Assembly (NCBI GenBank): GCA_036507955.1
Contig: DATCIH010000171.1
Span: 1-47,106 of the forward strand
Origin: DATCIH01 sp036507955
GTDB taxonomy: Bacteria > Bacillota > Clostridia > Clostridiales > Clostridiaceae
Direction of reading: 5' to 3'
DNA: 47,106 nucleotides
The position numbers and the translations under genes are program-made. Below the pieces are notes generated by a model. It was given only the letters and a program-made list of their open reading frames with translations. It was not told where the DNA came from and did no database searches. Positions 7,503 through 17,698 of this stretch are shown here, in pieces. How positions within the stretch are numbered: the first letter of the stretch is position 1; every line of letters begins with the position of its first letter.

Positions 7503-8768
7503 ATGAGATTAAAGAACACAATTATTTTCCTTATAATTGTTATGATAATTGGTGCAGTTGCATATATGGGCGCAGTTGGGCCTGTAATTGGAGATTTCAA
7601 AGTTGCTTCATTTAATGACAATATTAAAAAAGGACTTGATCTTAAAGGTGGAGTTTCAGTTTTAGAGGAAATTCAAGAAAAGAATTTAGCAGCTAGCGCA
7701 ATGGATAGGACCATAGAGCTTTTAACTATGAGGATCAATCCTACGGGAGTTTCTGAAATCGTTGTAACAAAAGAAGGAAATAATAGAATCAGAATAGATA
7801 TCCCTGGTCAGTATGACACAAAAGCCGTAATCGATAACATCGCAAAAAGCGGAAAGCTTGAATTTAGAGATCCTGATGGTAATGTTATATTATCTGGTTC
7901 TGATGTTAAAAAAGCTTCTGTATCAATTGGGGGAAGCACTAATACACCAATGGTTAATTTAGAAATGAACACTTCGGGAACCAAGAAATTTGCTGATGCA
8001 ACAACTAAATTTCTAGGAAAAAACATAGGTATATATATGGATGAAACGCAGATATCTAATCCTACGGTTAATACTGCAATCATCGATGGTAGTGCCCAGA
8101 TCGAAGGTGGAAATATGACCATGGCTGAGGCAACAAAACTTTCTAATATGATAAATTCAGGAGCATTGCCTGTTACTTTAAAAAATGTATCTGCAAATGT
8201 TGTGGGTCCAACTCTGGGTAAAAACGCATTGCCTGAAAGTTTAAAGGCAGGTATGGTGGCGATTATAGTAATTTTTGCTTTCATGCTTTTATATTATAGA
8301 ATACCAGGACTAATAGCTAATGTGGCTTTGGCTTTCTTTATATTATTAGTTTTGATTGCTCTTTCTGTAATTCATGCAACCTTAACCTTATCTGGTATTG
8401 CAGGACTTATTTTGACAATAGGTATGGCGGTTGATGCTAATGTACTTATTTTTGAGAGAATTAAAGAAGAATTAAAATCAGGTAAATCTCCGAAATCTGC
8501 CATAGAAGCAGGTTTCCATAGAGCTCTTTCTTCAATATTAGATTCAAATATCACAACCATATTATCTGGAGTAGTTCTTTATATGCTAGGCTCTGGAACA
8601 GTAAAGGGTTTTGCTTTAACGCTTATAATCGGTGTTGCCTTGAGTATGATATCTGCAATAACCTTTACGAGATTTATGATGAAGCTTGCTGCTAATGCTG
8701 GTTGGTTTGATAATAAATGGGCCATAGGAACCTTTGGCGTCCATGATATTAGAAGGGGGCTGAAGTAA
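7503..8768 (+). CDS. secD: Protein translocase subunit SecD
   Basis: SecD with SecF uses the proton-motive force to complete protein export. The 421-aa protein has an N-terminal membrane helix (about residues 6-26), the D1 signature KGLDLKGGVS, an extracytoplasmic P1 domain, and five C-terminal helices with the proton-relay segment GMAVDANVLIFERIKEEL. An in-frame TTG at 7440 would add 21 residues (MTVNLKRY...) but has no ribosome site; AAGGGGGAC precedes the ATG at 7503. The stop codon overlaps the secF ATG by 1 nt, so the two are translationally coupled. Confidence 0.95.
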   Translation: MRLKNTIIFLIIVMIIGAVAYMGAVGPVIGDFKVASFNDNIKKGLDLKGGVSVLEEIQEKNLAASAMDRTIELLTMRINPTGVSEIVVTKEGNNRIRIDIPGQYDTKAVIDNIAKSGKLEFRDPDGNVILSGSDVKKASVSIGGSTNTPMVNLEMNTSGTKKFADATTKFLGKNIGIYMDETQISNPTVNTAIIDGSAQIEGGNMTMAEATKLSNMINSGALPVTLKNVSANVVGPTLGKNALPESLKAGMVAIIVIFAFMLLYYRIPGLIANVALAFFILLVLIALSVIHATLTLSGIAGLILTIGMAVDANVLIFERIKEELKSGKSPKSAIEAGFHRALSSILDSNITTILSGVVLYMLGSGTVKGFALTLIIGVALSMISAITFTRFMMKLAANAGWFDNKWAIGTFGVHDIRRGLK

Positions 8769-9682
8769 TGCTAAAGATTATTGAAAAAACAAAGATATGG
8801 TTTGCTATATCTCTAACAATAATATTGATAGGCACAGTAATGTTTTTCATAAATGGTTTGAATTTTGCTATAGATTTTACTGGGGGTACTGTTGTAAAGG
8901 TAGATATGGGTAAGTCTTTTACAGAAGTACAAAAAAATGATGCGGTAGACACTATACTTAAGAAATATGATAAGGATATAATTGCTATTATATCAAAGGA
9001 TCCCAGTAAGCCTGATGTTACAGTACTTGAGATAAAGGGAAGTTCAAGTAATCTAACAACTGAAAATACTAATGCTATGTTCTTAGAGCTAAAAACTAAA
9101 TATAACTTAACTGATGCAGCCCTTCTATCTCAGGATACAATAGGTGCTACTGTAGGGAAGGAATTACGAGATAAGGCAATTATGGCTATAATACTAGCTT
9201 CAATAATTATACTTATATACATTGGAATTCGTTTTGAATTTAAATTCGCTACTGCTGCAATAATAGCCCTTCTTCATGACGTATTAATAACTATTGCAGT
9301 ATATATAATTTTCAAAATACCTATTGATGCAGGGTTTATAGCAGCTATGCTAACAGTAATTGGATATTCAGTTAATGATACTATTGTTGTTTTCGATAGG
9401 ATAAGAGAAAATCAAAAATTCATGAAAAAAGTTGATGTAAGTGAGCTAGCCAATGCAAGTGTAACTGAGACCTATACAAGATCTATATTTACGGTTTTAA
9501 CAGTTGTAATTGCTTTGGTTTCAGTTCATATATTCGTTCCTGAAATGAAGAATTTTACCACACCTCTTATTGTAGGTATAGTTTCAGGTTGTTATTCTTC
9601 AATATATATAGCAAGTCCACTATGGGTTATATTTAAACATGCAGAAAAGAAGAAAAGACTTAAAACTAGAGTAAGGGCATAA
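8768..9682 (+). CDS. secF: Protein translocase subunit SecF
   Basis: Partner of SecD, 304 aa, six transmembrane helices: one N-terminal (about residues 12-32) and five in the C-terminal half. NFAIDFTGGTVVKVDM is the D1-type signature, and GYSVNDTIVVFDRIREN carries the conserved aspartates/asparagine of the fourth helix. AGAAGGGGG within the end of secD is the ribosome site. Many Firmicutes have recJ after secF; here apt follows directly after 13 nt. Confidence 0.95.
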   Translation: MLKIIEKTKIWFAISLTIILIGTVMFFINGLNFAIDFTGGTVVKVDMGKSFTEVQKNDAVDTILKKYDKDIIAIISKDPSKPDVTVLEIKGSSSNLTTENTNAMFLELKTKYNLTDAALLSQDTIGATVGKELRDKAIMAIILASIIILIYIGIRFEFKFATAAIIALLHDVLITIAVYIIFKIPIDAGFIAAMLTVIGYSVNDTIVVFDRIRENQKFMKKVDVSELANASVTETYTRSIFTVLTVVIALVSVHIFVPEMKNFTTPLIVGIVSGCYSSIYIASPLWVIFKHAEKKKRLKTRVRA

Positions 9683-9695
9683 ATAGGGGGTTAAC

Positions 9696-10214
9696 ATGGA
9701 TTTAAAAAAATCAATCAGAATAATTGAGGATTTCCCTAAAAAAGGTATAAGCTTTAAGGATATATCAACTTTAATATGGGATAAGGATGCTCTGAGATAT
9801 ACAGTAAATACCTTTGTAGAATATTTAAAAGATAAACGCATTGATATGATTGTAGGTCCAGAAGCTAGGGGCTTTATAGTTGGAGCTCCTGTGGCTTATG
9901 CCTTAGGTGTTGGCTTTGTTCCAGTTAGGAAGAAAGGAAAGCTACCATTTGAAACTATAAGTTTAGAATATGACCTTGAATATGGGTTTGATACCTTAGA
10001 GATCCAACGGGATTCTATTAAGCCAGGGATGAGGGTTGCCATTCTTGATGATTTATTAGCTACAGGAGGCACTATAATAACAGTGGCAAAACTTATTGAA
10101 GCAGTAGGCGGAGAGGTTGTTTCCATTGATTTTATAATAGAACTCACAGAGCTAAAGGGAAGAGATAAACTTTTACAGTACGATATGTTAAGTTTGGTAG
10201 AGTATCCAATCTAA
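9696..10214 (+). CDS. apt: Adenine phosphoribosyltransferase
   Basis: Salvages adenine to AMP using PRPP. The 172-aa length is typical. Visible motifs: DFPKKGISFKDISTL near the N-terminus, IVGPEARGFIVGAPVAYALG, and the PRPP-binding loop VAILDDLLATGGTI (about residues 111-124). AGGGGG precedes the ATG. It lies between secF and rel, a common clostridial arrangement that usually includes recJ, which is absent here. Confidence 0.95.
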   Translation: MDLKKSIRIIEDFPKKGISFKDISTLIWDKDALRYTVNTFVEYLKDKRIDMIVGPEARGFIVGAPVAYALGVGFVPVRKKGKLPFETISLEYDLEYGFDTLEIQRDSIKPGMRVAILDDLLATGGTIITVAKLIEAVGGEVVSIDFIIELTELKGRDKLLQYDMLSLVEYPI

Positions 10215-10261
10215 CTTTAAATTGCATATTTCTACAGGATACTATATAATATAATAAAACT

Positions 10262-10286
10262 AAGGCTGGTTATTTTAACCAGCCTT
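10262..10286 (+). terminator. Hairpin after apt
   Basis: Perfect 11-bp stem (10262-10272 with 10276-10286) around a 3-nt loop. The downstream T-tract is short on the plus strand, so it may be a moderate terminator or a processing structure ahead of rel. Confidence 0.55.
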
Positions 10287-10345
10287 TGATTATAATTATA
10301 TTAAAAGCAATAAATTTGCTATTTATACTATTTAGGAGAGACCTT

Positions 10346-12532
10346 ATGTTAGAGGATTTTATTAAAAGAATTGAAAAAGTTAGTTCAAATATTGATAGAG
10401 ATTTAATAATTAAGGCCTATAACTTTGCGGAAAAAGCCCATGAGAACCAAAAAAGAGAATCGGGAGATCCATATATAATACATCCAGTAGAGGTAGCTTG
10501 TATATTAGCAGAGATGGGACTCGATTCGAATACAATAGTTGCAGGATTACTTCATGATGTAATTGAAGATACTCATTTCACCTATGAGGATGTAACTAGA
10601 ACTTTTAATGGGGAAGTAGCAAATTTAGTAGATGGTGTGACAAAGCTTGATGAAATTGAAGATAAGACAAGAGAAGAAGAGCAAGCTGATAATGTAAGAA
10701 AAATGCTTCTTGCAATGGCAAAAGATGCAAGAGTTATACTTATAAAACTGGCAGATAGACTTCACAATATGCGTACACTAAAGTATATGCCTGTTGAAAA
10801 ACAAAGGGAGAAATCAAAGGAAACCTTTGATATATATGCTCCTTTAGCTCATAGATTAGGTATGTCTAAGCTAAAATGGGAATTAGAAGACTTGGCTTTT
10901 CGTTATACTAACCCAGAAGAGTATTATGATTTGGTGAAAAGTATTGCTGAAAAGAGAGTAGAAAGAGAAGCTTCTATAGACGAAATTATAGAAGAGCTAC
11001 AAACTAATCTTCAAAAATCTGCAATTGACGCAGATATTGATGGTAGACCTAAACATTTTTATAGTATATATAGAAAAATGGTGAGCAAAAGCAAGTCTGT
11101 TGATCAGATATTTGATCTAACTGCAGTAAGAATTCTGGTAAAAAGTGTTAAGGATTGTTATGCTGCCCTTGGTATAGTTCATACCTTATATAAACCTATT
11201 CCAGGAAGATTTAAGGATTATATAGCCATGCCTAAGCCAAATATGTATCAATCTCTTCATTCAACTGTAATCAGTTCTAAGGGAAAACCTTTTGAGATTC
11301 AAATAAGAACTTTTGAGATGCATAAGACAGCTGAATATGGAATAGCTGCTCACTGGAAATATAAAGAGAAAGTTTCTGGTGAAGGAACAGAAAATAAATT
11401 TGATTTAAAGCTTTCTTGGCTACATGAGATTTTGGATTGGCAAAACCAAACCTCCGATGCAGAAGAATTTATGGAAGGCTTTAAAATTGATTTATTTTCC
11501 GATGAAATATTTGTTTTTACCCCTAAAGGCACAGTTATTAATCTACCAAATGAGTCAACACCTATAGATTTTGCTTATAAGATTCATACAGATATTGGTA
11601 ATATGTGTATAGGAGCAAAGGTTAATGGCAAAATGCAACCTTTGGATTATAAACTTAAAACTGGTGAAATTGTTGATATACTTACTTCCTCGTCGCCTAA
11701 AGGTCCAAGTATAGATTGGATGAATATGGCTAAAAGTAATCAAGCAAGAAGTAAAATTAAAGCATGGTTTAAAAGAGCAAAAAGAGACGAAAATATAGAT
11801 AAAGGCAAAGAACTTCTAGAAAAGGAAACAAAAAAGCAAGGCTACAATTTTGGAGAATTCACTAAAATGGAGCCCTTTACTGCATATATGAAAAAGTATA
11901 ATTTTAATATAATTGATGATTTATTTGCAGCAGTTGGAGTTGGAGATATTATAGCTTCCTCCTTAGTCTCAAAGTTAAAGGATTTATATATAAGAACTAA
12001 TAAGCAGGAAGTCGTTACTTTAAAGGATATAGAAGAGCAGATAAATAAGAAAACTAATAAGAATATAAAGGAAAAGGCATTAGGTGCAGGTATAATAGTA
12101 AAAGGCGCTAGCAATTTACTTGTAAGATATGCAAAATGTTGTAATCCTGTCCCAGGTGATTATATTATGGGGTATATAACCCAAGGTAGAGGTGTATCTA
12201 TTCACAGAAAAGATTGTAAAAATATAGATAATCTGCTTACTGATTCGGCTAATAAGATTATTGAGGTTAGCTGGGGCGATTCAGATAGTGGAGATTATTT
12301 GGCCCAGATACAGATTAAAGCAGAGGATAGAGATGGTTTACTTACTGAAATAATGGAGATAATTTCGGAAACTAAGATACATCTAAATGCTATTAATGGA
12401 AAAACTTCTAAAAGCGGTATAGCGCAAATATCTCTAAAGGCAAAAATATCAAATATCGAGCAATTAAGAGATTTGATGAAAAAGATAAAAAAATTAGAAG
12501 GCGTTAACGAAGTATTTAGAACAAAGAATTAG
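10346..12532 (+). CDS. relA: Bifunctional (p)ppGpp synthetase/hydrolase Rel
   Basis: Long RSH enzyme that makes and degrades the stringent-response alarmone (p)ppGpp. The 728-aa protein has an HD hydrolase domain (about residues 25-180) with an intact HDVIEDT motif, so hydrolase activity is expected. A synthetase domain follows (about 225-340; YRKMVSKSKSVDQIFDLTAVRI), then TGS (about 385-445; FTPKGTVINLPNESTPIDFA), a conserved-cysteine segment YAKCCNPVPGD near 593-603, and a C-terminal ACT domain from about 650. The ORF could extend 20 codons upstream to a TTG inside the preceding hairpin, but TTTAGGAGAG before the ATG at 10346 decides the start. Confidence 0.96.
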   Translation: MLEDFIKRIEKVSSNIDRDLIIKAYNFAEKAHENQKRESGDPYIIHPVEVACILAEMGLDSNTIVAGLLHDVIEDTHFTYEDVTRTFNGEVANLVDGVTKLDEIEDKTREEEQADNVRKMLLAMAKDARVILIKLADRLHNMRTLKYMPVEKQREKSKETFDIYAPLAHRLGMSKLKWELEDLAFRYTNPEEYYDLVKSIAEKRVEREASIDEIIEELQTNLQKSAIDADIDGRPKHFYSIYRKMVSKSKSVDQIFDLTAVRILVKSVKDCYAALGIVHTLYKPIPGRFKDYIAMPKPNMYQSLHSTVISSKGKPFEIQIRTFEMHKTAEYGIAAHWKYKEKVSGEGTENKFDLKLSWLHEILDWQNQTSDAEEFMEGFKIDLFSDEIFVFTPKGTVINLPNESTPIDFAYKIHTDIGNMCIGAKVNGKMQPLDYKLKTGEIVDILTSSSPKGPSIDWMNMAKSNQARSKIKAWFKRAKRDENIDKGKELLEKETKKQGYNFGEFTKMEPFTAYMKKYNFNIIDDLFAAVGVGDIIASSLVSKLKDLYIRTNKQEVVTLKDIEEQINKKTNKNIKEKALGAGIIVKGASNLLVRYAKCCNPVPGDYIMGYITQGRGVSIHRKDCKNIDNLLTDSANKIIEVSWGDSDSGDYLAQIQIKAEDRDGLLTEIMEIISETKIHLNAINGKTSKSGIAQISLKAKISNIEQLRDLMKKIKKLEGVNEVFRTKN

Positions 12533-12547
12533 TTATTGGAGGAAATT

Positions 12548-13159
12548 ATGAAAGTAGAAAGATTGGTTTTAGGTGAATATGAAGCAAACTGTTATATCCT
12601 CTATGAGGAAGTTTCAAAAGAAGCAGTAATTATTGATCCAGGCGGAGAGGGTGATAAAATACTTAGCTTTTTAAACAAGAATAATTTAAAGCTTAATTAT
12701 ATTTTATTAACTCATGGTCATTTAGACCATACAGGGGCTATCATAGATGTGATTAATGAGTATGTTGTACCCATATATATTACTAGAGAGGATTATGAGA
12801 TGATGGTATCGAGTAAGCCTATTTTTGGTGATATAAATGAAGAAGTAATAAGTAATATTAAATTTCTTCAGGATAAGGATAAGTATGCCTTGGGAGATTT
12901 AAATATAGAATGTATAAGTACCCCAGGGCATAGCCCTGGAGGTATGTGCTTTAAGCTAAACAATTATATTTTTACTGGTGATTCATTATTTAAGTCCTCC
13001 ATAGGAAGAACAGATTTTCCAGGAGGGGACTATAATACTTTGATAAATAGCATAAAATCAAAGCTTTTTACTTTAGATAAAAACTTAATAGTATATCCAG
13101 GACATATGGATAGTACAACCATAGAAGCTGAAATAATGAATAATCCCTTTTTAAGATAG
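12548..13159 (+). CDS. Metallo-beta-lactamase-fold hydrolase (glyoxalase II-like)
   Basis: A 203-aa MBL-fold protein with the di-metal motif THGHLDH (about residues 55-61), TPGHSPGGMCF, a bridging aspartate in FTGDSLFKSSIGRTDFPGGD, and a final metal histidine in VYPGHMDSTT. Proteins of this size next to rel in Firmicutes are often annotated as hydroxyacylglutathione hydrolase-like, but the natural substrate is not known. The ATG at 12548 is preceded by TTGGAGGAA; an upstream TTG at 12536 overlaps that site and is rejected. hemZ follows 9 nt downstream. Confidence 0.88.
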   Translation: MKVERLVLGEYEANCYILYEEVSKEAVIIDPGGEGDKILSFLNKNNLKLNYILLTHGHLDHTGAIIDVINEYVVPIYITREDYEMMVSSKPIFGDINEEVISNIKFLQDKDKYALGDLNIECISTPGHSPGGMCFKLNNYIFTGDSLFKSSIGRTDFPGGDYNTLINSIKSKLFTLDKNLIVYPGHMDSTTIEAEIMNNPFLR

Positions 13160-13168
13160 GTCATATTT

Positions 13169-14584
13169 ATGATAAGGATAAAAATCAATGAGGAAAATCA
13201 TAGGTATGATGCATACCAAATATTTAATTTATTTTATTTAAATTTAGACTTTACCTTTGTAGAGGATAAAGAAGATTTATCTTTAGAAATATATGAGGAT
13301 GAATTAATTATTGTTAAGAAGAAATTTGAAAATTACATATTTAAATTTGACATTATCACTAGCAAAAAAGAAAATATAAAAAAAGGAATACTTATATATC
13401 TAGAAGCTGAAACAGGGTATAAGCCTCCATGGGGTACATTAGTTGGTATTAGACCGACTAAAATAGCTTTGTCTCTTTTAGAAAAAAATGAGAATGAGGA
13501 AGAAATATATTCCTATTATCAAAAACATTATAGAACTTCAAAGGAAAAAACAAGCTTATGTTTAAACATAGCAAAGAAAGAGCTTAAATTTTTAAATAGT
13601 GATAAAAATACTATAAGCTTATATATTCACATGCCTTTTTGCCCAAGTAGATGTAATTACTGCTCTTTTACGTCAAACCCCATTAAGGGTAATAAAATGG
13701 TTTCCCAATATTTAGAAGCCTTAGTGAAAGAGCTTCAAGCTATAAAAATTTTTATAACTCAAAAGAACTTAATCATAGAAAATGTTTATTTTGGTGGAGG
13801 AACTCCTACCTCCTTGGATATAAAAGATTTTAATTTTATTATGGAGGAGATATACAATAATTTTATCTATAAAGCTTCTATAAAGGAATTTAATGTTGAG
13901 TGTGGAAGACCAGATAGTATAGATAAAGAAAAGCTGAATTTGATGAAGGAGTTTGGGGTAAATAGAATTAGTATAAATCCTCAAACAATGAATGAGAAAA
14001 CCTTAAAGTCCATAGGAAGAAATCATACACCAGAAGATATAATAAATAAATATTATTTAGCTAGAAGTATTGGTTTTGATAATATTAATATGGATATTAT
14101 AATAGGATTACCAGGAGAAACTGAAGAGGAAATAACTCATACCTGTGAAGAACTATATAAATTAGCACCAGATAGTGTAACAGTGCATGGGATGTCAATT
14201 AAAAGGGCTTCTAAGCTTTATGAGGACTCCTTATATAATAAAATGGACGAATTACCAGAAGCTACTAAAAGCAATATGTATAATATAGCTGAAAAATTAG
14301 CTGATAGACTTGATATGACCCCTTACTATTTATATAGGCAAAAGAACACCTTTGGTAATGGTGAAAATGTTGGGTATTCTAAGAAATCAAAGGAAGGCAT
14401 TTATAATATACAAATGATAGAAGATAGACAAACAATTATTGCAATAGGTGCAGATTCTGTTTCAAAGGTTGTTTACTTTGACAATAGATTGGATAGATTT
14501 AGTACTGTTAAGGATATTAAACAATATGTAAAAGAAATAGATGAAATTATAAAAAATAAAATAGAATTTTTATCAAAGCTTTAA
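13169..14584 (+). CDS. hemZ: HemZ-type oxygen-independent coproporphyrinogen oxidase-like radical SAM protein
   Basis: A 471-aa HemN/HemZ-family protein. A Firmicute-specific N-terminal domain (residues 1-145; GIRPTKIALSLLE) precedes the radical SAM core, with cluster cysteines 158, 162 and 165 (CPSRCNYCSF), YFGGGTPTSL, SINPQTMN and IIGLPGETEEE. The Bacillus enzyme is described as a coproporphyrinogen dehydrogenase, although many HemN-like proteins act in heme handling instead, so the reaction is uncertain. The ribosome site is weak, and the gene is probably translated after the MBL gene. In many clostridia hisS separates hemZ from aspS; here aspS follows directly. Confidence 0.88.
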   Translation: MIRIKINEENHRYDAYQIFNLFYLNLDFTFVEDKEDLSLEIYEDELIIVKKKFENYIFKFDIITSKKENIKKGILIYLEAETGYKPPWGTLVGIRPTKIALSLLEKNENEEEIYSYYQKHYRTSKEKTSLCLNIAKKELKFLNSDKNTISLYIHMPFCPSRCNYCSFTSNPIKGNKMVSQYLEALVKELQAIKIFITQKNLIIENVYFGGGTPTSLDIKDFNFIMEEIYNNFIYKASIKEFNVECGRPDSIDKEKLNLMKEFGVNRISINPQTMNEKTLKSIGRNHTPEDIINKYYLARSIGFDNINMDIIIGLPGETEEEITHTCEELYKLAPDSVTVHGMSIKRASKLYEDSLYNKMDELPEATKSNMYNIAEKLADRLDMTPYYLYRQKNTFGNGENVGYSKKSKEGIYNIQMIEDRQTIIAIGADSVSKVVYFDNRLDRFSTVKDIKQYVKEIDEIIKNKIEFLSKL

Positions 14585-14601
14585 AATTAGGAGGATAAAA
14601 A

Positions 14602-16371
14602 ATGGCAGAAGCACTTATGGGACTTCAAAGAACAAATATGTGTGGTACCTTATCGGTTCATGATATAGATAAGGAAATAACAGTCATGGGATGGGTTCAA
14701 AGAAAAAGGAATTTAGGAGGGCTTATATTTATCGACTTAAGGGATAGATCAGGCTTACTCCAGATAGTTTTTGGTGAAAAAATTAATTCAGAAGCCTTTA
14801 ATAAGGCGGATACAGTTAAAACAGAATTTTGCATTGCTATCACCGGCATTGTTGTAAAAAGGGAAGCTGTAAATACAAATATGATAACTGGAGAAGTAGA
14901 AATAAAAGGTACTTTAATCAAGATATTATCTCAATGCGAAACTCCTCCTATCTATATTAAAGAAAACTTGGATGCTTCAGAAAATATAAGATTAAAATAT
15001 AGATATTTAGATCTTAGACGACCGGATATGCAAAAGATAATGTTTATAAGAAATGAGGCTTCAAAGGTAATACGGGATTATTTATATGAAAATGGTTTTA
15101 TAGAGATGGAGACTCCAATACTCACTAAAAGTACTCCAGAAGGAGCAAGGGATTATTTAGTTCCTAGCAGGAATTATCAAGGGATGTTTTATGCCCTTCC
15201 CCAATCACCTCAAATATTCAAGCAACTGCTTATGGTATCAGGATTTGATAGGTACTACCAAATGGCTAAATGCTTTAGAGACGAAGATTTAAGAGCTAAT
15301 AGGCAGCCTGAATTCACTCAGGTAGATATGGAAATGTCCTTTATAGAAGAAGAGGACATAATAAAAATAAATGAAGGCTTAATTAAGAAATTATTTAAAG
15401 AAATACTTAATGTGGAAGTTGAAACACCAATAAAAAGAATTACCTATAAGGAAGCAATGGATAAGTATGGTTCTGATAAACCAGATATTAGATTCAAAAT
15501 GGAGATTACAGAAATTACTGATATAGTAAAGGAATCGAGCTTTAAAGTATTCACGGATGCAATAAGTAATGGTGGTACAATACGAGCTATAAAAATAGAA
15601 GGCTCCTCGGAGATGGGCAGAAAAGATTTTGATAGGTTAACAGAATTTGTTAAAGGATATAAGCTAAAGGGACTTGCATCTATAGCAATAAAGGAAGCAG
15701 AAATAAAGTCCACCATATCTAAATTTTTAAAGGAAGAAGAAATTTCAGCTATTATAGAAAAATTAGAGGGGAAGAAGGGGGACTTAATACTTATAGGGGC
15801 AGATAAAAATAAGGTTGTTCTGCAAGCATTAGGTGCTTTAAGACTAGAAATAGCTAAAAAGTTAAACCTTTTAGATAAGTTGGATTATAAGTTTGTATGG
15901 ATAACTGAGTTCCCCTTACTATCTTATAATGAAGATGAAAATAGATTTCAAGCTGAGCATCATCCATTTACTATGCCTATGGATGAAGATTTAATATATT
16001 TAGAAACAGATCCAGGTAGAGTTAGGGCAAAGGCTTACGATATTGTATTAAATGGAGAAGAACTTGGTGGGGGAAGCATTAGAATACATGATAGTAAGCT
16101 TCAAGAAACGATGCTTGGTGTTATAGGACTTCCTATAGAAAAGGCGTGGGAAAGGTTTGGTTTTCTTTTAGATGCCTTAAAATATGGTCCACCTCCTCAT
16201 GGTGGTTTAGCTTTTGGTTTTGATAGGCTTGTAATGTTTCTTGCAGGAACTGATAATATTAAAGATGTCATTGCCTTCCCTAAAAATCAAAATGCTTACT
16301 GTCCAATGTCAGAAGCACCAAATATAGTTGATGAGAATCAGCTTAGGGAATTAGGTATTGCAAAATTATAA
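14602..16371 (+). CDS. aspS: Aspartyl-tRNA synthetase
   Basis: Class II aminoacyl-tRNA synthetase that charges tRNA-Asp; 589 aa, the usual bacterial size with a GAD insertion domain. Landmarks: N-terminal OB anticodon-binding domain (GWVQRKRNLGGLIFIDLRDRSG), motif 1 region around ETPILTKSTPEGARDY, motif 2 FRDEDLRANRQPEFTQVDME, and motif 3 GLAFGFDRLVMFLAG near the C-terminus. TTAGGAGG precedes the ATG. No T-box leader fits in the 17-nt gap after hemZ. Confidence 0.97.
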   Translation: MAEALMGLQRTNMCGTLSVHDIDKEITVMGWVQRKRNLGGLIFIDLRDRSGLLQIVFGEKINSEAFNKADTVKTEFCIAITGIVVKREAVNTNMITGEVEIKGTLIKILSQCETPPIYIKENLDASENIRLKYRYLDLRRPDMQKIMFIRNEASKVIRDYLYENGFIEMETPILTKSTPEGARDYLVPSRNYQGMFYALPQSPQIFKQLLMVSGFDRYYQMAKCFRDEDLRANRQPEFTQVDMEMSFIEEEDIIKINEGLIKKLFKEILNVEVETPIKRITYKEAMDKYGSDKPDIRFKMEITEITDIVKESSFKVFTDAISNGGTIRAIKIEGSSEMGRKDFDRLTEFVKGYKLKGLASIAIKEAEIKSTISKFLKEEEISAIIEKLEGKKGDLILIGADKNKVVLQALGALRLEIAKKLNLLDKLDYKFVWITEFPLLSYNEDENRFQAEHHPFTMPMDEDLIYLETDPGRVRAKAYDIVLNGEELGGGSIRIHDSKLQETMLGVIGLPIEKAWERFGFLLDALKYGPPPHGGLAFGFDRLVMFLAGTDNIKDVIAFPKNQNAYCPMSEAPNIVDENQLRELGIAKL

Positions 16372-16388
16372 TTTAGAAAGGGGCTATT

Positions 16389-17621
16389 ATGAATTTCGAT
16401 AATTTAGAAAAAAGTGATGCACAAGTAGCAGATATCATTAGAAGAGAGACCCAGAGGCAAGAAAGTTTTATAGAACTTATTGCATCTGAAAACTTTACAA
16501 GCAAAGCGGTAATGGAAGCCATGGGATCACAACTAACAAATAAATATGCAGAAGGCTATCCGGGGAAAAGATATTATGGCGGATGCGAAATAGTAGATGA
16601 AGTAGAAGAAATTGCTAAAGCAAGACTTCTTAAAATTTTTGGTGGAGACCATGCTAATGTACAACCTCACTCAGGTTCTCAAGCAAATATGGCAGTATAT
16701 TTTGGGGTGTTAAAACCAGGAGATACAGTTTTAGGCATGAATTTAAGCCATGGAGGACATCTAACTCACGGAAGTAGTGTGAACTTCTCAGGGAAATTAT
16801 ATAATTTTGTATCTTATGGAGTTAATAAGGAAACAGAAACCATTGATTATGAAGAGCTTTTAAAGATAGCAAAGGAAGTTAAACCTAAAATGATAGTTGC
16901 AGGAGCTAGTGCTTATCCTAGACTAATAGATTTTAAAAAGTTTAGGGATATCTGTGATGAAATTGGAGCATATTTAATGGTTGATATGGCACATATTGCA
17001 GGACTTGTTGCAGCTGGCCTTCATCCATCACCAGTACCTTATGCTGATTTTGTTACAACAACAACTCATAAAACTTTAAGAGGACCTAGAGGAGGAGCAA
17101 TTATTTGTCTTGAAAAGTTTGGGAAGGATATAGATAAAGCTATTTTCCCAGGTATGCAGGGTGGACCTTTAATGCATGTAATTGCTGCTAAAGCAGTATG
17201 TTTTGGAGAAGTCTTAAAGGACGATTTTAAAGCCTATGCAGAGCAAATAGTAATAAATGCTGCATGCTTAGCAGATTCTTTGAAAAGTCATGGCTTTAGA
17301 CTTATATCCGGAGGAACAGATAATCATCTGATGCTTTTAGATTTAACAGATAAAAATATAACTGGAAAGGATGCAGAAAAGTTACTAGATAGGGCCCATA
17401 TAACTGTAAACAAAAACACAATTCCTTTTGAGACTTTAAGTCCTTTTGTAACAAGCGGAATAAGAATTGGAACTGCTGCAGTTACAACAAGAGGCTTTAA
17501 GGAAGAAGAAATGAAGGAAATAGGTAATCTTATAAACCAAGTAATAGAAGAGGGTGAGAGCTCTATTTTAGAGGTTCAAAGTAAGGTCTCAATAATATGT
17601 AATAAATACCCTATATATTAG
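16389..17621 (+). CDS. glyA: Serine hydroxymethyltransferase
   Basis: PLP enzyme that interconverts serine and glycine and feeds one-carbon units to tetrahydrofolate. The 410-aa protein has ELIASENFTSKAVMEAMGS, NKYAEGYPGKRYYGG, the PLP lysine in TTTTHKTLRGPRGG (about residue 226) and the C-terminal SGIRIGTAAVTTRGF. Typical length and full motif set. AAAGGGG precedes the ATG, 17 nt after aspS. A hairpin follows. Confidence 0.97.
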   Translation: MNFDNLEKSDAQVADIIRRETQRQESFIELIASENFTSKAVMEAMGSQLTNKYAEGYPGKRYYGGCEIVDEVEEIAKARLLKIFGGDHANVQPHSGSQANMAVYFGVLKPGDTVLGMNLSHGGHLTHGSSVNFSGKLYNFVSYGVNKETETIDYEELLKIAKEVKPKMIVAGASAYPRLIDFKKFRDICDEIGAYLMVDMAHIAGLVAAGLHPSPVPYADFVTTTTHKTLRGPRGGAIICLEKFGKDIDKAIFPGMQGGPLMHVIAAKAVCFGEVLKDDFKAYAEQIVINAACLADSLKSHGFRLISGGTDNHLMLLDLTDKNITGKDAEKLLDRAHITVNKNTIPFETLSPFVTSGIRIGTAAVTTRGFKEEEMKEIGNLINQVIEEGESSILEVQSKVSIICNKYPIY

Positions 17622-17625
17622 CTCT

Positions 17626-17657
17626 AATAAGACATGCAATAAAATGCTTGTCTTATT
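17626..17657. terminator. Hairpin after glyA
   Basis: AATAAGACA (17626-17634) pairs with TGTCTTATT (17649-17657), with three further inner pairs after one mismatch. There is no T-run after it on the plus strand, so termination is only likely, not certain. Confidence 0.5.
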
Positions 17658-17698
17658 AATACTAAAATGAGCAATAAATAAATAAAGATGGTGATAAA

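Noticed and set aside
7808..8284. 158-aa minus-strand ORF inside secD
   Set aside because: Antisense shadow of a clearly coding secD frame, with no ribosome site and no family resemblance.
14585..14601. T-box leader before aspS
   Set aside because: The gap after hemZ is only 17 nt, too short for any T-box or other riboswitch.
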